Shown here: positions 1 to 9,580 of the stretch, one piece after another
How the letters are laid out: each line of letters begins with the position of its first letter
How positions within the stretch are numbered: position 1 is the first letter of the stretch
DNA from: Eretmocerus hayati
Lineage: Eukaryota; Arthropoda; Insecta; Hymenoptera; Aphelinidae
Assembly (NCBI GenBank): GCA_029851415.1
Contig: CM056742.1
Coordinates: forward strand, 90,386,748 to 90,450,747
Direction: 5' to 3'
Length of the DNA: 64,000 bases
The notes under the pieces: generated by a model
Databases searched by the model: none
What the model saw: only the letters and a program-made list of their open reading frames with translations
Told to the model about the DNA's origin: nothing
Made by a program: the position numbers and the translations under genes

Positions 1-1058
1 GGAACATCGCAGAATTGAAGAGAATGGATTTGCCGGCTGTCGAGATACAGGACGGGGTGTTTGTGCCATTCAGTGATACCGTAGTGAGCCTCGGTGTGAC
101 ATTGGACAGTCAACTATCGTGGAAACCGCATATAAATCAAATTACGAAGAAAGTTAACAAGTCCCTGTATAGTCTGCGGTTCATGAGGGCATGCACAACC
201 GAGGCTCTCCGAATTCGACTAGTCGAGACTCTCATCCAACCACATCTGGACTACTGCACAGTCGTATACCTTGACGCTACCTACGAACTGAGAGCAAGAG
301 TGCAGAGACTGAGTCCTATGTGTGAGATACATTTTCGGTATTAGGAAGAGCGAACATATCACCGCGTACCGGGGACGCTTGGATTGGTTGCGTACTGATT
401 CGCGGAGAATGTACTTCGCAGCTATTTTGATGCACAAGATCATACATCTGGGAGAACCTGGCTACCTAGCTGCGATGTTTACCAGGTACCAATCCGAGCG
501 CCCCCAACGAGGTGAGGCAGGAGCTCAAGAACTGAAAATTCCAAGGATGCGCCTCGACTATGGACTCAGGTCTTTCCAGAGTCAATGCGCTCGTTTTTGG
601 AATTTTCTCCCTTCAGGACTCCGGCAAGTCAAAGAATTGTCCTCCTTCAAAGGGGCAGTGAGGGATTATTTGATGACACTCTCCCCTCAGAGGATTAATG
701 TGGGTACCGGGCAATTTTCCAATTTATAAATTTTTCCATATGTTTTTGAGTCCAGGGCTCTTGGTTTTAAATGTCATATACTTTTATGGCGGGAGCAGAA
801 ATTCTGTGATGAACATGGGAGAGCCCTGGCGTCATTTTATTCATTTATTTATTTATTCATTTATTTATTTATTCATTTATTTATTTATTCACTTCATTTC
901 ATTTCATCTTAGTGGGTTATAAAAGACTAGTCACCAATGTGATAATTGTATCCTTGACCAAATCGAAATTGATTTATATGTATATTGTTTTGTAAGAGTG
1001 TTGTTATTATTTTTTGCCTACGGGCGAATAAAGGATTCAATCATTCATTCATTCATTA
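1..1058 (+). mobile_element. CR1/L2-type LINE, 3' fragment
   Basis: This is the 3' end of a non-LTR retrotransposon. Two ORF pieces (about 15-321 and 322-729) encode the region after the reverse transcriptase core. They match, almost residue by residue, the C-terminus of the minus-strand LINE at 20745-22391 in this window, for example the shared stretch around FSDTVVSLGVTLDS and the HLGEPGYLAAMF block. A frameshift lies near position 321. The 3' UTR carries an ATTT-rich microsatellite, then AATAAAGG and a terminal run of (ATTC)n at 1037-1058. Short tandem repeats at the 3' end, rather than poly(A), fit CR1/L2-type elements. The 5' part lies outside the window. The copy cannot encode a functional protein. 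Confidence 0.88.
838..906. repeat. ATTT/ATTC microsatellite
   Basis: About 70 bp of ATTT, ATTC and TTATT tetramer/pentamer repeats inside the 3' UTR of the LINE fragment. It was probably expanded after insertion. Confidence 0.85.
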
Positions 1059-1059
1059 A

Positions 1060-1101
1060 CTTCTAACCCGGTGTTCCCGGGTTCGATTCCCGGCCAAGGC
1101 A
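1060..1101 (+). pseudogene. tRNA-Arg(TCT)-like 3' half
   Basis: The stretch begins at an anticodon loop CTTCTAA (anticodon TCT, positions 1060-1066). It continues through the 3' anticodon strand, a T-arm with a good B box (GGTTCGATTCC, 1079-1089) and a 3' acceptor strand CCAAGGC followed by A. A T-run follows, which could be a Pol III terminator. The 5' half is missing: the LINE tail directly precedes the loop. Either a LINE inserted in a tRNA gene, or a tRNA fragment was picked up during reverse transcription. It cannot fold as a whole tRNA. Confidence 0.6.
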
Positions 1102-2421
1102 AAATGAAACTGATTTTTTTTTATTTATCCTTATTCGTATGATTCTCTAATGTCGATGAAATCGTAAATTACCGCTCACAAACGTCGATGAATTTTTTAA
1201 AATTTTAAAACTTGAACGAAAAGTCAGTCGAAGCTCGACAGGAAAGTCAGTCGAGACGGAGTGGACGGAATCTCAGTCTAGGCTTCGACTGGAGAATCAG
1301 TCAAAATCGACTGACATTCCAGTCGAAGGGATTTAGAGATTGCACATTTACCATTTCGAATTTGAATGTAACAATTCCACTTTTATCTCATGCGTTATGA
1401 CACGCTTATTTCTCTTTTTTCTGAACCATGCTCAAAGAGCTTTATTCTTATCAAGATACGACTTGTGACATTATGAAGGAAGTTTCGTCTTCTTTAAGAT
1501 TCCCTTGGTCGCCTAGCCCGAAATCGACACCTGTCAAATCGGCTGCGCATTTAACAACGCCACGTTGACGGTCCCATTTAAACGCATGCTAACCGCGCCT
1601 ACCGCTTTTTGCGTACTTTCTGACTCGGTTTTTCATTTTCCCGAAAGCTTGTGAGAACCTTATTTGTGTGAAATTGCAAGATCTACAACTTTGTTCCAAT
1701 GAGGCTTTCCCGAGAAATGCATTTAACTCGATTTATTGGCAAAAAAAAAACCAAAATTGTTAATAACAAAAAAAAGAATTGAAATTTGGAAGAGCGACCT
1801 CGAATAATCGATTCAGCGCGTCAAAATCCTTAGGGAACCGGGACGATTTTCCGGGTGAAAGGAGTGCAAATGGGAGCTCTGGGAAGAGACCGCTGATCAG
1901 GGCGCTGATGAGGATGTTGTTTTCGCTGTCATCTGCTTTTATTTGTCACGTGGACGGGCATTTGCCGCTTTCAAACCTCCCCTCTCCGGGTGTCTTTTGT
2001 TTTGACAGCGGAGCAGACATGTGTTTTCAGTCAAACCTTTTGGAAATTTCACATACTTTCAAAGACTCACTTATAGGTTATAAATAGTTTTTTCACGCCG
2101 TAGTCCGGACTCGAGGACACAGGAAAAGTCAAACAAGCCGATCGTGAATCGAGCCTTCCTTCAATATTACATTTATCTTGGTCGATGAAAAGCTTCCACT
2201 AAGTAATCGACTATTTACAGCAACAGCAATCAATAAATTACTCTTGTACCGGGCCTGTGCCACAATCCGTGTGTTCACGTGTGTTGGTGATGGACGATAT
2301 ATGCACGTGTGCGCACGCCTGTTGATCCCATATGATCCTAGAACACAACCAGACGACGATGGGCATACTGACCGAACGAGCGGCTTTTGTTTCTACTGAG
2401 CCTCAGAACCTTTGGAAATTG
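1102..2421. other. Stretch without recognised gene
   Basis: No convincing coding region. A cluster of CAGTCGA/TCGACTG words in both orientations lies at about 1222-1335, and short A-runs lie near 1740-1775. The right part could hold the promoter or 5' UTR of the MADF-like gene, but nothing seen proves it. Confidence 0.4.
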
Positions 2422-2457
2422 CTCCCCTGCCGGTTTACTTATATTCCGGCAGGGGAG
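2422..2457. other. Perfect 12-bp stem-loop
   Basis: CTCCCCTGCCGG at 2422-2433 pairs exactly with CCGGCAGGGGAG at 2446-2457 across a 12-nt loop. It is GC-rich in an AT-rich setting, about 270 bp upstream of the MADF-like start codon. It may be a small foldback remnant or a structured 5' UTR. A possible splice donor (GTGAGT) follows near 2571. Confidence 0.6.
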
Positions 2458-2732
2458 AAACGGACGCCTGTTCCGAGAAAAGTACAAGATTTGAGGGAGG
2501 CTCGAATCACGATCGGCAGGTTCGGCTGGACGTGTGTCCACGAGTAAAGAACCGTCGCCAATAACCTCTGTGAGTACTTTTACCCACTCGTTCCTAATAA
2601 TTTATCGTTGTTGGATTAATGAATGTACTTGCTTTAATTAATGTTATACTCCTCATTTGTACGTCAGACATATTTTTATCCTTATCTTTGGTCTAGGTTT
2701 TACGCTTTGTACTGTTTCGTCTATTTTGGAAG

Positions 2733-2931
2733 ATGTGCAGCGTTAAACGTAAGAAGACAGAAGAGTTTTCTTGGGATAAAGAGAAGGAGGAATTTTTGAT
2801 TAATTATCATCGCAACAATTCGAGCAAATTGTATGGCTCTGACGAATTTTCGCCAACAGAAAGAGATGAGAGGGATGCAAAATTAAAACTTGTTGAAGTC
2901 TTCAATGAACAATACGGAACTGATTTACCTG
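2733..2931 (+). CDS. MADF-like gene, exon 1
   Basis: Starts at the first ATG after an untranslated stretch and encodes 66 residues plus one base. It holds the first MADF helix and a Ser/Thr/Glu loop (SPTERDERD). It ends at CCTG|GTGAGT, a strong donor. The alternative reading through the donor stops within 5 codons, which favours splicing. Confidence 0.7.
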
Positions 2932-3015
2932 GTGAGTTTGTGTGAGGTACAGTCATTCGTTGATTCCAAATGGATCCTATTTTCTTATCATTACTATTGT
3001 AACATTCATTTTCAG

Positions 3016-3339
3016 TTGGTGTTATTAATGAAAGATGGAGGTTAATCCGAGGCAGAGTAACCTCATGTATACGTAAGATGGGTCCTCTTCAAGTGCGTGA
3101 ATTTGCCATGCCCAGTGAGCTGTGGGCCTATGATCGTTGCTCTTGGCTGCTTCCACACTTGAACCGTACAAAGGACAAAAGAGACTCCAGTGAACATACC
3201 GTACCGGATGGAAGCTCTCGTGAGGAAACCGCTGTTAACCAAATTGAAAAAGATGCTGATAATCTGCATTTCTGCAATGGATCAAGCCAGGTTGCCATAT
3301 CTGATGGAAGCAAGGGGGTGAATATTTTTGGCAACCAGC
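3016..3339 (+). CDS. MADF-like gene, exon 2 first piece
   Basis: Follows a TTTTCAG acceptor and completes the MADF domain (INERWRLIRGRV, then WAYDRCSWLLPHL). A Ser/Glu-rich linker follows. The frame runs without a stop to the 5' LTR border at 3339, where the target duplication cagc (3336-3339) ends. Confidence 0.7.
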
Positions 3340-3500
3340 TGACGCGAGCATACTCCCGCATTAATATTCTGTATCACCGCGAATATACAATTTTTTGCAC
3401 ACGAGCCAATCACTCGCCTACGCAACCGACGCACCCAAATCGTACGTTACTCAAGCGTACGATTCAGCGCGTTTAAAGCCACGAATCAATCAACTCATTT

Positions 3501-3872
3501 TCGTACGCCGCTTAGGCGTACGTTCGGATATACTCCAAATCATAAATCAGATCAACTCATTTTCGTACGCTGATTAGGCGTACGTTCGGATATACTCCAA
3601 ATCGTAAATCAGATCAACTCATTTTCGTACGCCGCTTAGGCGTACGTTCGGATATACTCCAAATCATAAATCAGATCAACTCATTTTCGTACGCTGATTA
3701 GGCGTACGTTCGGATACACTTCAAATCATAAAACAGATCAACTCATTTTCGTACGCCGATTAGGCGTACGTTCGGATACACTTCAAATCGTACATCGGAT
3801 CGACTCATTTTCGTACGCCTCTCAGGCGTACGCCACGGTACTCATAAATCAGGTAGATGCAAATACACGTAC
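3501..3872 (+). repeat. Six 62-bp tandem repeats with CGTACG hairpins in U3
   Basis: Units start at 3501, 3563, 3625, 3687, 3749 and 3811, exactly 62 bp apart. Each carries an inverted repeat of the form TCGTACGCC-loop-GGCGTACG. The same array is at 9742-10113 in the 3' LTR. Tandem repeats in U3 often act as enhancers; that role here is an inference. Confidence 0.9.
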
Positions 3873-4030
3873 GCCTTTCAACCGTACGATTTTCGAGACA
3901 TTGAAATTCGTACGTCTCCGGGACGTACGAAACGATCTCTCTATACAAACGTACGCTTCAGCAGCGTACGTAGTATACGAGGCATAGGATCGTACGCTTC
4001 CCGAGCGTACGAACATAGGTAGAACGCGGG

Positions 4031-4038
4031 TATATAAG
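4031..4038 (+). promoter_or_regulatory. TATA box of element 1 LTR
   Basis: TATATAAG in a GC-rich context, downstream of the U3 repeat array and upstream of the primer-binding site. It is the likely core promoter of the genomic RNA. The copy at 10272-10279 in the 3' LTR faces the downstream host exon and could start chimeric transcripts. Confidence 0.65.
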
Positions 4039-4331
4039 ACCGCGCTCCCGAACGTCAAGGATCATCAGTCTCCTCCAGCTCGCCGTCGCGACGCTGTCTC
4101 CACGACACTCGGCCCAGCCGTGGCCTCGACGAACCCGACGCAACGTGCCCCGCCGCGACCGTACCAAGTTGCCCCGGGGGCATGAGTGACCAAGTGTGCA
4201 TAGTGTTCGTGTTTCGCACCTCGAGTACCGAGTCGCAATTGTATCTTGAAACTGTGAGAATTATTCGAGTGCCTAACCCCGTCCCTAATCCAACGACGTC
4301 GTGAGGACGCCCACGCACCTTGACCGGACGG

Positions 4332-4535
4332 ATGGACCGTCCCAGTCAACGACAGAGACGTTCCAAAACCTACGTACCCCGCTCCGAAGAGGAGCACCGA
4401 CGAGACCTCTACGGACTTCAACAGGCCAAACGCTTGGCGCTGCTCGGAGCGTTGAAAGCCGAGGCCTCCACTCAACAAAACAAGACTGCTCAACCCTCAA
4501 CTATCTCGTCTCCGCCCAGCGAGACGCGGGAGTGA
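4332..4535 (+). CDS. 67-aa Arg-rich ORF inside the LTR
   Basis: ATG-started ORF between the TATA box and the primer-binding site, wholly inside the LTR and repeated at 10573-10776. The N-terminus is very basic (MDRPSQRQRRSK), followed by a Glu/Arg helix and a Ser/Thr/Pro tail. I do not recognise the family. It resembles, only in composition, the basic ORFs downstream of element 2. It could be a leader ORF, a spliced first exon or chance. An upstream 40-codon ORF starts at 4183. Confidence 0.3.
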   Translation: MDRPSQRQRRSKTYVPRSEEEHRRDLYGLQQAKRLALLGALKAEASTQQNKTAQPSTISSPPSETRE

Positions 4536-4595
4536 ATTTATTTTCATTCTCATTGACGAGGTTTCCCGCAAGCGGAATTCCGAGCCCCGTCAATT

Positions 4596-4613
4596 TGGCG
4601 CCCAACGTGGGGC
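4596..4613 (+). other. Primer-binding site, tRNA-Lys type
   Basis: TGGCGCCCAACGTGGGGC lies 3 nt after the 5' LTR. This is the known primer site complementary to tRNA-Lys(CTT), and it marks the start of minus-strand DNA synthesis. Confidence 0.88.
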
Positions 4614-4670
4614 AAACGAGGGACTTTTTGGACTTCGTCGGCATCAGGAGATGCTAGGACCTGCGACCTG

Positions 4671-5894
4671 ATGAGCAGTCTTCCCCGGACTCCGCCTGCA
4701 ACCCGGACGACCCGGCAGACAGCGGCAAGCACTTCTGGGAGTGTGGAAACACCCAGTGGCGCCCAACTGGATCAACAACGCACCGTCTCGCTTGAGCGCA
4801 CCGCTCGCGTGACACGCCACCAACGTCAGCGGTCCCTTGGCTCGGAGCAGGAGCTCGAGTCCCTCCTGGACGGAGCACAGCTGCCTATACGCCGGAGGAC
4901 ATCCCGCAAGGACCTTGCTCCGACCGGACCATCGCCTGCTGTGCCATACGACGACCCTGCAGATCCCCAAGCCGGAGCTCAGCAGCAGCAGCCGGCGGAT
5001 CCCGCCTCCGTCAACCAGGTACCTACTCATCCGAATTCACTTGTTGCTCCAGAAGCTGCAGCGGACGTTTCGGCGGCCAATCCGGAGCCACCTGCGATCA
5101 CCATGGACGACCTCCGGCTGATGTTCCGTCAACTCGCTGGCACGCCCCTCAACCCTCCGGACTTCACTGGTGCGGAGCACGAGGACCCAGCGAAGTTCAT
5201 CACGAAGTGTACGGAGCACTTCCGGCGCCTCGGGACCGAGGAGGCCTTCAAGGTGCAAGTGGCCGAACGCGCACTCAAGGGTGACGCCGAGAAGTGGTGG
5301 TCCTGCTACAAGAACCTGGCTGTCGACTGGACCCGTTTCACCGAGCTGTTCCTGTCCCGCTTTGACTCATCGCAGCTTCGACTCCGACTCAAGGCCAAAC
5401 TCTACGGACAGGCCCAAGGCGAAAAGGAGGACGTGAGTACTTTCATTGAAAAGCGTAACCTCCTAGCTCGTCGTCTGCTTCTTGAGGCCACCGAGGAGGA
5501 GCTGGTGACCTTGATCACGGAATCACTGAACGCGACCATCCGCTGTCACCTACGCGGCAACCCGCCGACCACCGTGGGCGAGCTGTTGACCAGAGCCGCG
5601 GAGGTCGAACACGACGAACAGGCCAAGCAGGACGGCGCCCGCAAGTTCAGCCCAGCCAACAGCAACCAGGGCAAGGGCAGCGTCGCTGCTCCAGCGCAGC
5701 CACCAAAGCCTGTACGAGACTTCAAGCAGGTCAATGGTGAGAGATTGCCTAAATGTGATTATTGCCCTGAATATCATTGGCACAGGGATTGCCCCAAACG
5801 ACCCCAGTACCCGAAGGCCACGACTCCGGGAAACTGGCGGGAAGCGGGGAATGCTGCGGGCACACCCGCTTCGATACCTGCAGCCCCGCAATAA
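4671..5894 (+). CDS. gag: Gag of element 1
   Basis: 407-residue capsid/nucleocapsid polyprotein. The first 140 residues are Ser/Pro/Gln-rich and probably disordered. Residues about 150-310 form a Retrotrans_gag-type capsid region, seen in the WW-containing block near KWWSCYKNL and the repeated Leu/Arg helices. Near residue 365 a single knuckle-like motif (C-x2-C-x5-H-x2-C in CDYCPEYHWHRDC) binds nucleic acid in such proteins; its spacing is not the standard CCHC. The ORF starts at the first ATG after the primer-binding site. The 3' end overlaps pol in the -1 frame by about 120 nt. Confidence 0.88.
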   Translation: MSSLPRTPPATRTTRQTAASTSGSVETPSGAQLDQQRTVSLERTARVTRHQRQRSLGSEQELESLLDGAQLPIRRRTSRKDLAPTGPSPAVPYDDPADPQAGAQQQQPADPASVNQVPTHPNSLVAPEAAADVSAANPEPPAITMDDLRLMFRQLAGTPLNPPDFTGAEHEDPAKFITKCTEHFRRLGTEEAFKVQVAERALKGDAEKWWSCYKNLAVDWTRFTELFLSRFDSSQLRLRLKAKLYGQAQGEKEDVSTFIEKRNLLARRLLLEATEEELVTLITESLNATIRCHLRGNPPTTVGELLTRAAEVEHDEQAKQDGARKFSPANSNQGKGSVAAPAQPPKPVRDFKQVNGERLPKCDYCPEYHWHRDCPKRPQYPKATTPGNWREAGNAAGTPASIPAAPQ

Positions 5895-8800
5895 GCGCTG
5901 CAGCCGCAGACGCCACCGGACTCCACGCCGCCAACCTGGACATCTGGATTGGAGGGAAGCTCGTCGCAGCGCTCGTCGACTCGGCAGCATCCGACAACTT
6001 CATCTCGCCACGGTGCATCCCGGACGGAGCCATCGTGCAGAGAATCCAGCCACGCGGAGCCAAGCTGGCAAGCAGTGGAACCGAGATGCGCGTCCAAGCA
6101 ACCTGCACACTCGCCGTGCGGATCCAAAACTTCGAATGTGACGTCAAGTTCTTCGTCGCCGAGGAGCTTCGACCTGCCGCCATCCTCGGACGACGATGGC
6201 TTAAGGAGGTGAAGGCCGTCCACAACCACGACCTCGACTGCCTCTACCTAGGAACCAGCAAAAGGATCCGGGTATTCCTGGGACGCGCCCCTGACGGACC
6301 ATCGACCCACTTGCAAGAGCAAGTATGGAGCAAGGTAAACCACGGATTCCCTAATGAATATGTTGATCAATTCAAGGAAATCATGATGCGACACGTGAGG
6401 ATCTTCGATGATTCGGCGCCCCTGGCCAGGACACCCTTCATCATGCACGAGATCAGAGTCACGGACCGCCGCCCCTTCAAGATTCCACCTTATCGCTACT
6501 CTGCTGAGAAGAAGCGAGCGATAAGCGACATGGTCAAACAAATGCTGGCAGATGGAGTCGTCGAGGCAGCCTCATCCCCATACAGCTCACCCATCGTACT
6601 GGTGGACAAACACGATGGTACCTTCCGCTTCTGCGTCGACTTCCGGAGGATCAACAGTGTCACGGAGGATGCAGGTCAACCGAACCCGGTCATCCATGAG
6701 GTCCTCAAGGAAATCGGCGGAGCCACCATCTTCACGACGATTGACCTTCGAAAATGCTATTGGCAGATCCCGCTGACCGAGGACTCCAAGCAATTCACTG
6801 CCTTCTGCACACCAGACGGCGGACAATACGTATTCAACGTTGCAGCTTTCGGATTAAAGAACTCCGGGAGGACTTGCAACCAACTCATCGGGATGGAAGT
6901 GCTACTCGGACTACTTGGTGAGTTCTGTCTGAATTTCCAGGACGATATTGTCATTTTTTCACACAGCTGGTCAGACCACCTCGTCCACGTCGCCAAAGTC
7001 TTGGAACGACTGTCGATGTACGGACTGGCCTGTGCCATTGACAAATGCCACTTCGGAAAGGACCGCCTGGAGTTCCTGGGCCATGTGGTATCCACGGACC
7101 ACAACGAGGCCAAGATGGAGCACATTCGCGCTGTCTTGGAGTTCGCCCCACCACGCAACAAGAAGGACTTACAGAGGTTCCTGGGCATCGCCAACTGGCT
7201 CCGGGAGTATATTCCCAACTTCTCCGAGATTGCAGCACCTATGACGGAACTCCTCAAGGGCAAATCTTGGAAATGGACCCAGGCTGCGCAGGCTTCGATG
7301 GACCTCGTCAAAGAAGCCTTCAAGAAGCCGTTGAAGCTCCATCGACCTCGATTGGACCAGCGCTTCTACTTGCAGACCGATGCCAGCGACGCCGGCATGG
7401 GAGCCGTGCTTTTCCAACTGGGACCAGAAGGAGAGCGGCACGTCATCTCCTATGCATCGGCTAAATTCACGACGACTGAGAGAGGCTATCACTCTAACGA
7501 ACGAGAGTGCTTGGCCGTCATTTGGGCACTTCGCAAGTACAAACACTTGCTTGAAGATGCCCCATTCACCCTTCGCACGGACAACCAAGCCCTGAAATGG
7601 CTGGACCGTGTGAAAGACGAGCGGGGTAAGTTGACACGATGGGCAATGTTTTTGAGTCGTTTTAGTTTCAGTGTGGAACACGTCCCTGGACGAGAGAACC
7701 AGCTGCCAGACGCACTGTCTCGTGCCCCAGGAGATGAGGACTTCGAGGACCAGGAGCACGACTACGACGCCCTGACGCCTCCAGTCAGTTCACCACCCTC
7801 AGACGAGCTCATTACTGCCTGCGTGGAATGCAACTGGTTGGATGACTACCTCCGCCAGGCTCAAGACGACACCAGGGAACTACCTCAAGGACCGGAATGG
7901 AGCACGCACGACGGTTTGCTGTCATACTGCCGAGATCCGGCCAACCCGAGGATCTACGTTCCTGAGTCCGCACGCGACGTCGTCCTGCACCATTTCCACA
8001 ACGACCCGCTCGCCGGCCATCCTGGTGCTGCGGAGACACTCCGCCAGATACGCGGAGAGTACTACTGGCCCGGACTTCGCAACGACGTCCGACAACATGT
8101 GCGAGCATGCGGACCCTGCAACCTCACCAAAGCCGCACGACCAGCGGATGCCGGAGCCAACATCGCCAGGAAGCCGAAACGACCTTGGGAACAAGTGGCC
8201 TTGGATCTGATGGGCCCTTATCCCCGGACGCCCCGGGGGAAGCGGTTCATTCTGGTCGTCACGGACTTGTTCTCCCGATGGACGGAAGCCTTCCCCATCT
8301 CATCATCGACGACCGAGGTCATCGCCAACGTCCTGGAGACGGAAGTGTTCCAACGATGGGGATACCCGGGAGCCGTACTCTCCGACAACGCACCACAGTT
8401 CAAAGGTGCAAAATGGCTTCGCCTCTGCGACAAGTGGCAAATCGAAGTATGGACTACGCCTGCATACCATCCCCAGGCGAATCCTACGGAACGTCGGAAC
8501 CAAGAGATCAAGAAGGGACTACGCCTGGCCTTACTCCCGTACCAACACCAAACCAACTGGGACCTGGAGGTCCCAAGAATCCTGTTCACCATGCGCCGCC
8601 GATGCAACGCCGCCACTGGATTCTCACCTAGTGAGCTGCTCCTGGGACACAACATCGCTCGCCCAGGGGAACGAGTCTCGCCACGATCGGACGATCTCGA
8701 GACCCGCATCGCTGCAGCCAACCAGGCACAGGATCACTTCACCAGCAGCTGGAGACCTTCGGATGAAGTCTTCACGGAGGGCGACATGGTGTTCATCAAG

Positions 8801-9415
8801 ACGCACCCCCTTCCCAAAGCTGCCGATAACTTCAACGCTGGCCTCGCCCCGAAATGGGAAGGCCCATACGGGATCGTCCACTGTCATTCAGCGCAGGTGT
8901 TTACCGTCGACCGTCCCGGAAACACCGCCCTGAAGGTGCACATCTCGCAGGTCAAGCGAGACCACACAGCTCCAGCCCCTCCTGCGGCTGAACCTGGGTC
9001 ACCATCCCCCGCAACCAGCGGCGCCAAGGATGCAGACGGACCCCGAATCGAGCGGCCACATCCGCCGACCACACCTGCCGGTGGGGACGCCCACTTGTCC
9101 GAGGACCAAGGTCGGAATGGATCCGCAACCGTCCCCATTGCCACGACCCCTGATCGTGCGCAGGACGACATCGCAAACCACGTCGAGGAGGACTCCCCGA
9201 CAAACGTTGCCGAGGTGGACATCTTGGCAGAACCATACCCAGGGGTAGCGGATGCGCCCCGAGTCCTGAGCAACCAGCAATGGAAGCGACGTAGAGGGCG
9301 ACCTACCTTAGCAGAAGCAGCACGGAGAGAAGCCGAGCGCAAGCTCGCCTACCCACCGCCTAGCCACCGCTACAACTTGAGGAGTAGGAGGAATCCCCCA
9401 GCTCCGGAACAATAA
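5771..9415 (+). CDS. pol: Pol of element 1: protease, RT, RNase H, integrase
   Basis: About 1210 residues in the -1 frame relative to gag. Order: aspartic protease (LVDSAASDNFIS, active site D-S-A instead of the usual D-T/S-G; flap-side AILGRRWL); reverse transcriptase (FRFCVDFRRIN, TTIDLRKCYWQIPL, catalytic FQDD); RNase H (TDASDAGMGAVLF, NERECLAVIWAL, TDNQALKWL); integrase with an HHCC finger (HFHND...GHPG...CGPC), catalytic D (LDLMGPY), D (LSDNAPQF) and E (NPTERRNQE); then a GPY-like module and a Pro-rich tail ending in RYNLRSR. The frame opens at 5771 after a TGA, has no obvious start, and is presumably reached by -1 frameshifting at 5828. Opposite-strand ORFs here are shadows. Confidence 0.92.
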   Translation: MSLAQGLPQTTPVPEGHDSGKLAGSGECCGHTRFDTCSPAISAAAADATGLHAANLDIWIGGKLVAALVDSAASDNFISPRCIPDGAIVQRIQPRGAKLASSGTEMRVQATCTLAVRIQNFECDVKFFVAEELRPAAILGRRWLKEVKAVHNHDLDCLYLGTSKRIRVFLGRAPDGPSTHLQEQVWSKVNHGFPNEYVDQFKEIMMRHVRIFDDSAPLARTPFIMHEIRVTDRRPFKIPPYRYSAEKKRAISDMVKQMLADGVVEAASSPYSSPIVLVDKHDGTFRFCVDFRRINSVTEDAGQPNPVIHEVLKEIGGATIFTTIDLRKCYWQIPLTEDSKQFTAFCTPDGGQYVFNVAAFGLKNSGRTCNQLIGMEVLLGLLGEFCLNFQDDIVIFSHSWSDHLVHVAKVLERLSMYGLACAIDKCHFGKDRLEFLGHVVSTDHNEAKMEHIRAVLEFAPPRNKKDLQRFLGIANWLREYIPNFSEIAAPMTELLKGKSWKWTQAAQASMDLVKEAFKKPLKLHRPRLDQRFYLQTDASDAGMGAVLFQLGPEGERHVISYASAKFTTTERGYHSNERECLAVIWALRKYKHLLEDAPFTLRTDNQALKWLDRVKDERGKLTRWAMFLSRFSFSVEHVPGRENQLPDALSRAPGDEDFEDQEHDYDALTPPVSSPPSDELITACVECNWLDDYLRQAQDDTRELPQGPEWSTHDGLLSYCRDPANPRIYVPESARDVVLHHFHNDPLAGHPGAAETLRQIRGEYYWPGLRNDVRQHVRACGPCNLTKAARPADAGANIARKPKRPWEQVALDLMGPYPRTPRGKRFILVVTDLFSRWTEAFPISSSTTEVIANVLETEVFQRWGYPGAVLSDNAPQFKGAKWLRLCDKWQIEVWTTPAYHPQANPTERRNQEIKKGLRLALLPYQHQTNWDLEVPRILFTMRRRCNAATGFSPSELLLGHNIARPGERVSPRSDDLETRIAAANQAQDHFTSSWRPSDEVFTEGDMVFIKTHPLPKAADNFNAGLAPKWEGPYGIVHCHSAQVFTVDRPGNTALKVHISQVKRDHTAPAPPAAEPGSPSPATSGAKDADGPRIERPHPPTTPAGGDAHLSEDQGRNGSATVPIATTPDRAQDDIANHVEEDSPTNVAEVDILAEPYPGVADAPRVLSNQQWKRRRGRPTLAEAARREAERKLAYPPPSHRYNLRSRRNPPAPEQ
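5828..5834 (+). promoter_or_regulatory. -1 ribosomal frameshift heptamer
   Basis: GGGAAAC is placed as G|GGA|AAC in the gag frame, the canonical X-XXY-YYZ form. It lies in the gag/pol overlap and a GC-rich hairpin (GCGGG-CACA-CCCGC, about 5856-5869) follows. It would carry ribosomes from gag into pol. Confidence 0.75.
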
Positions 9416-9580
9416 TTAAGTATGACTATCTGGCCAGAATATATAATCAATTATGTATAACCGAATTATGTACCTTAGAATTAAATTTGTCGAATAAAAA
9501 GTCGACAAGGTACCGAATGCGATGCACACACGGCACTTCTCCGCAAAAAACCAATATTCACGTTGATCCCCCGGACGATT
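9416..9580 (+). other. Element 1 3' untranslated region before LTR
   Basis: AT-rich stretch between the pol stop and the 3' LTR. The expected purine-rich tract directly 5' of the LTR is not visible. An A-run at 9545-9550 is the nearest candidate. Confidence 0.5.

Larger units (their letters stand above)
3340..4592 (+). repeat. Element 1 5' LTR
   Basis: 1253-bp long terminal repeat with TGACG...CGTCA ends. It holds six 62-bp tandem repeats, further CGTACG inverted repeats, a TATA box (4031-4038) and an Arg-rich short ORF downstream of it. Confidence 0.95.

Noticed and set aside
4065..4493. 142-codon minus-strand ORF in both LTRs
   Set aside because: Antisense to the LTR leader in GC-rich DNA; no domain; duplicated only because LTRs are identical.
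8884..9342. 152-codon minus-strand ORF opposite pol
   Set aside because: GC-rich shadow of the pol C-terminus.
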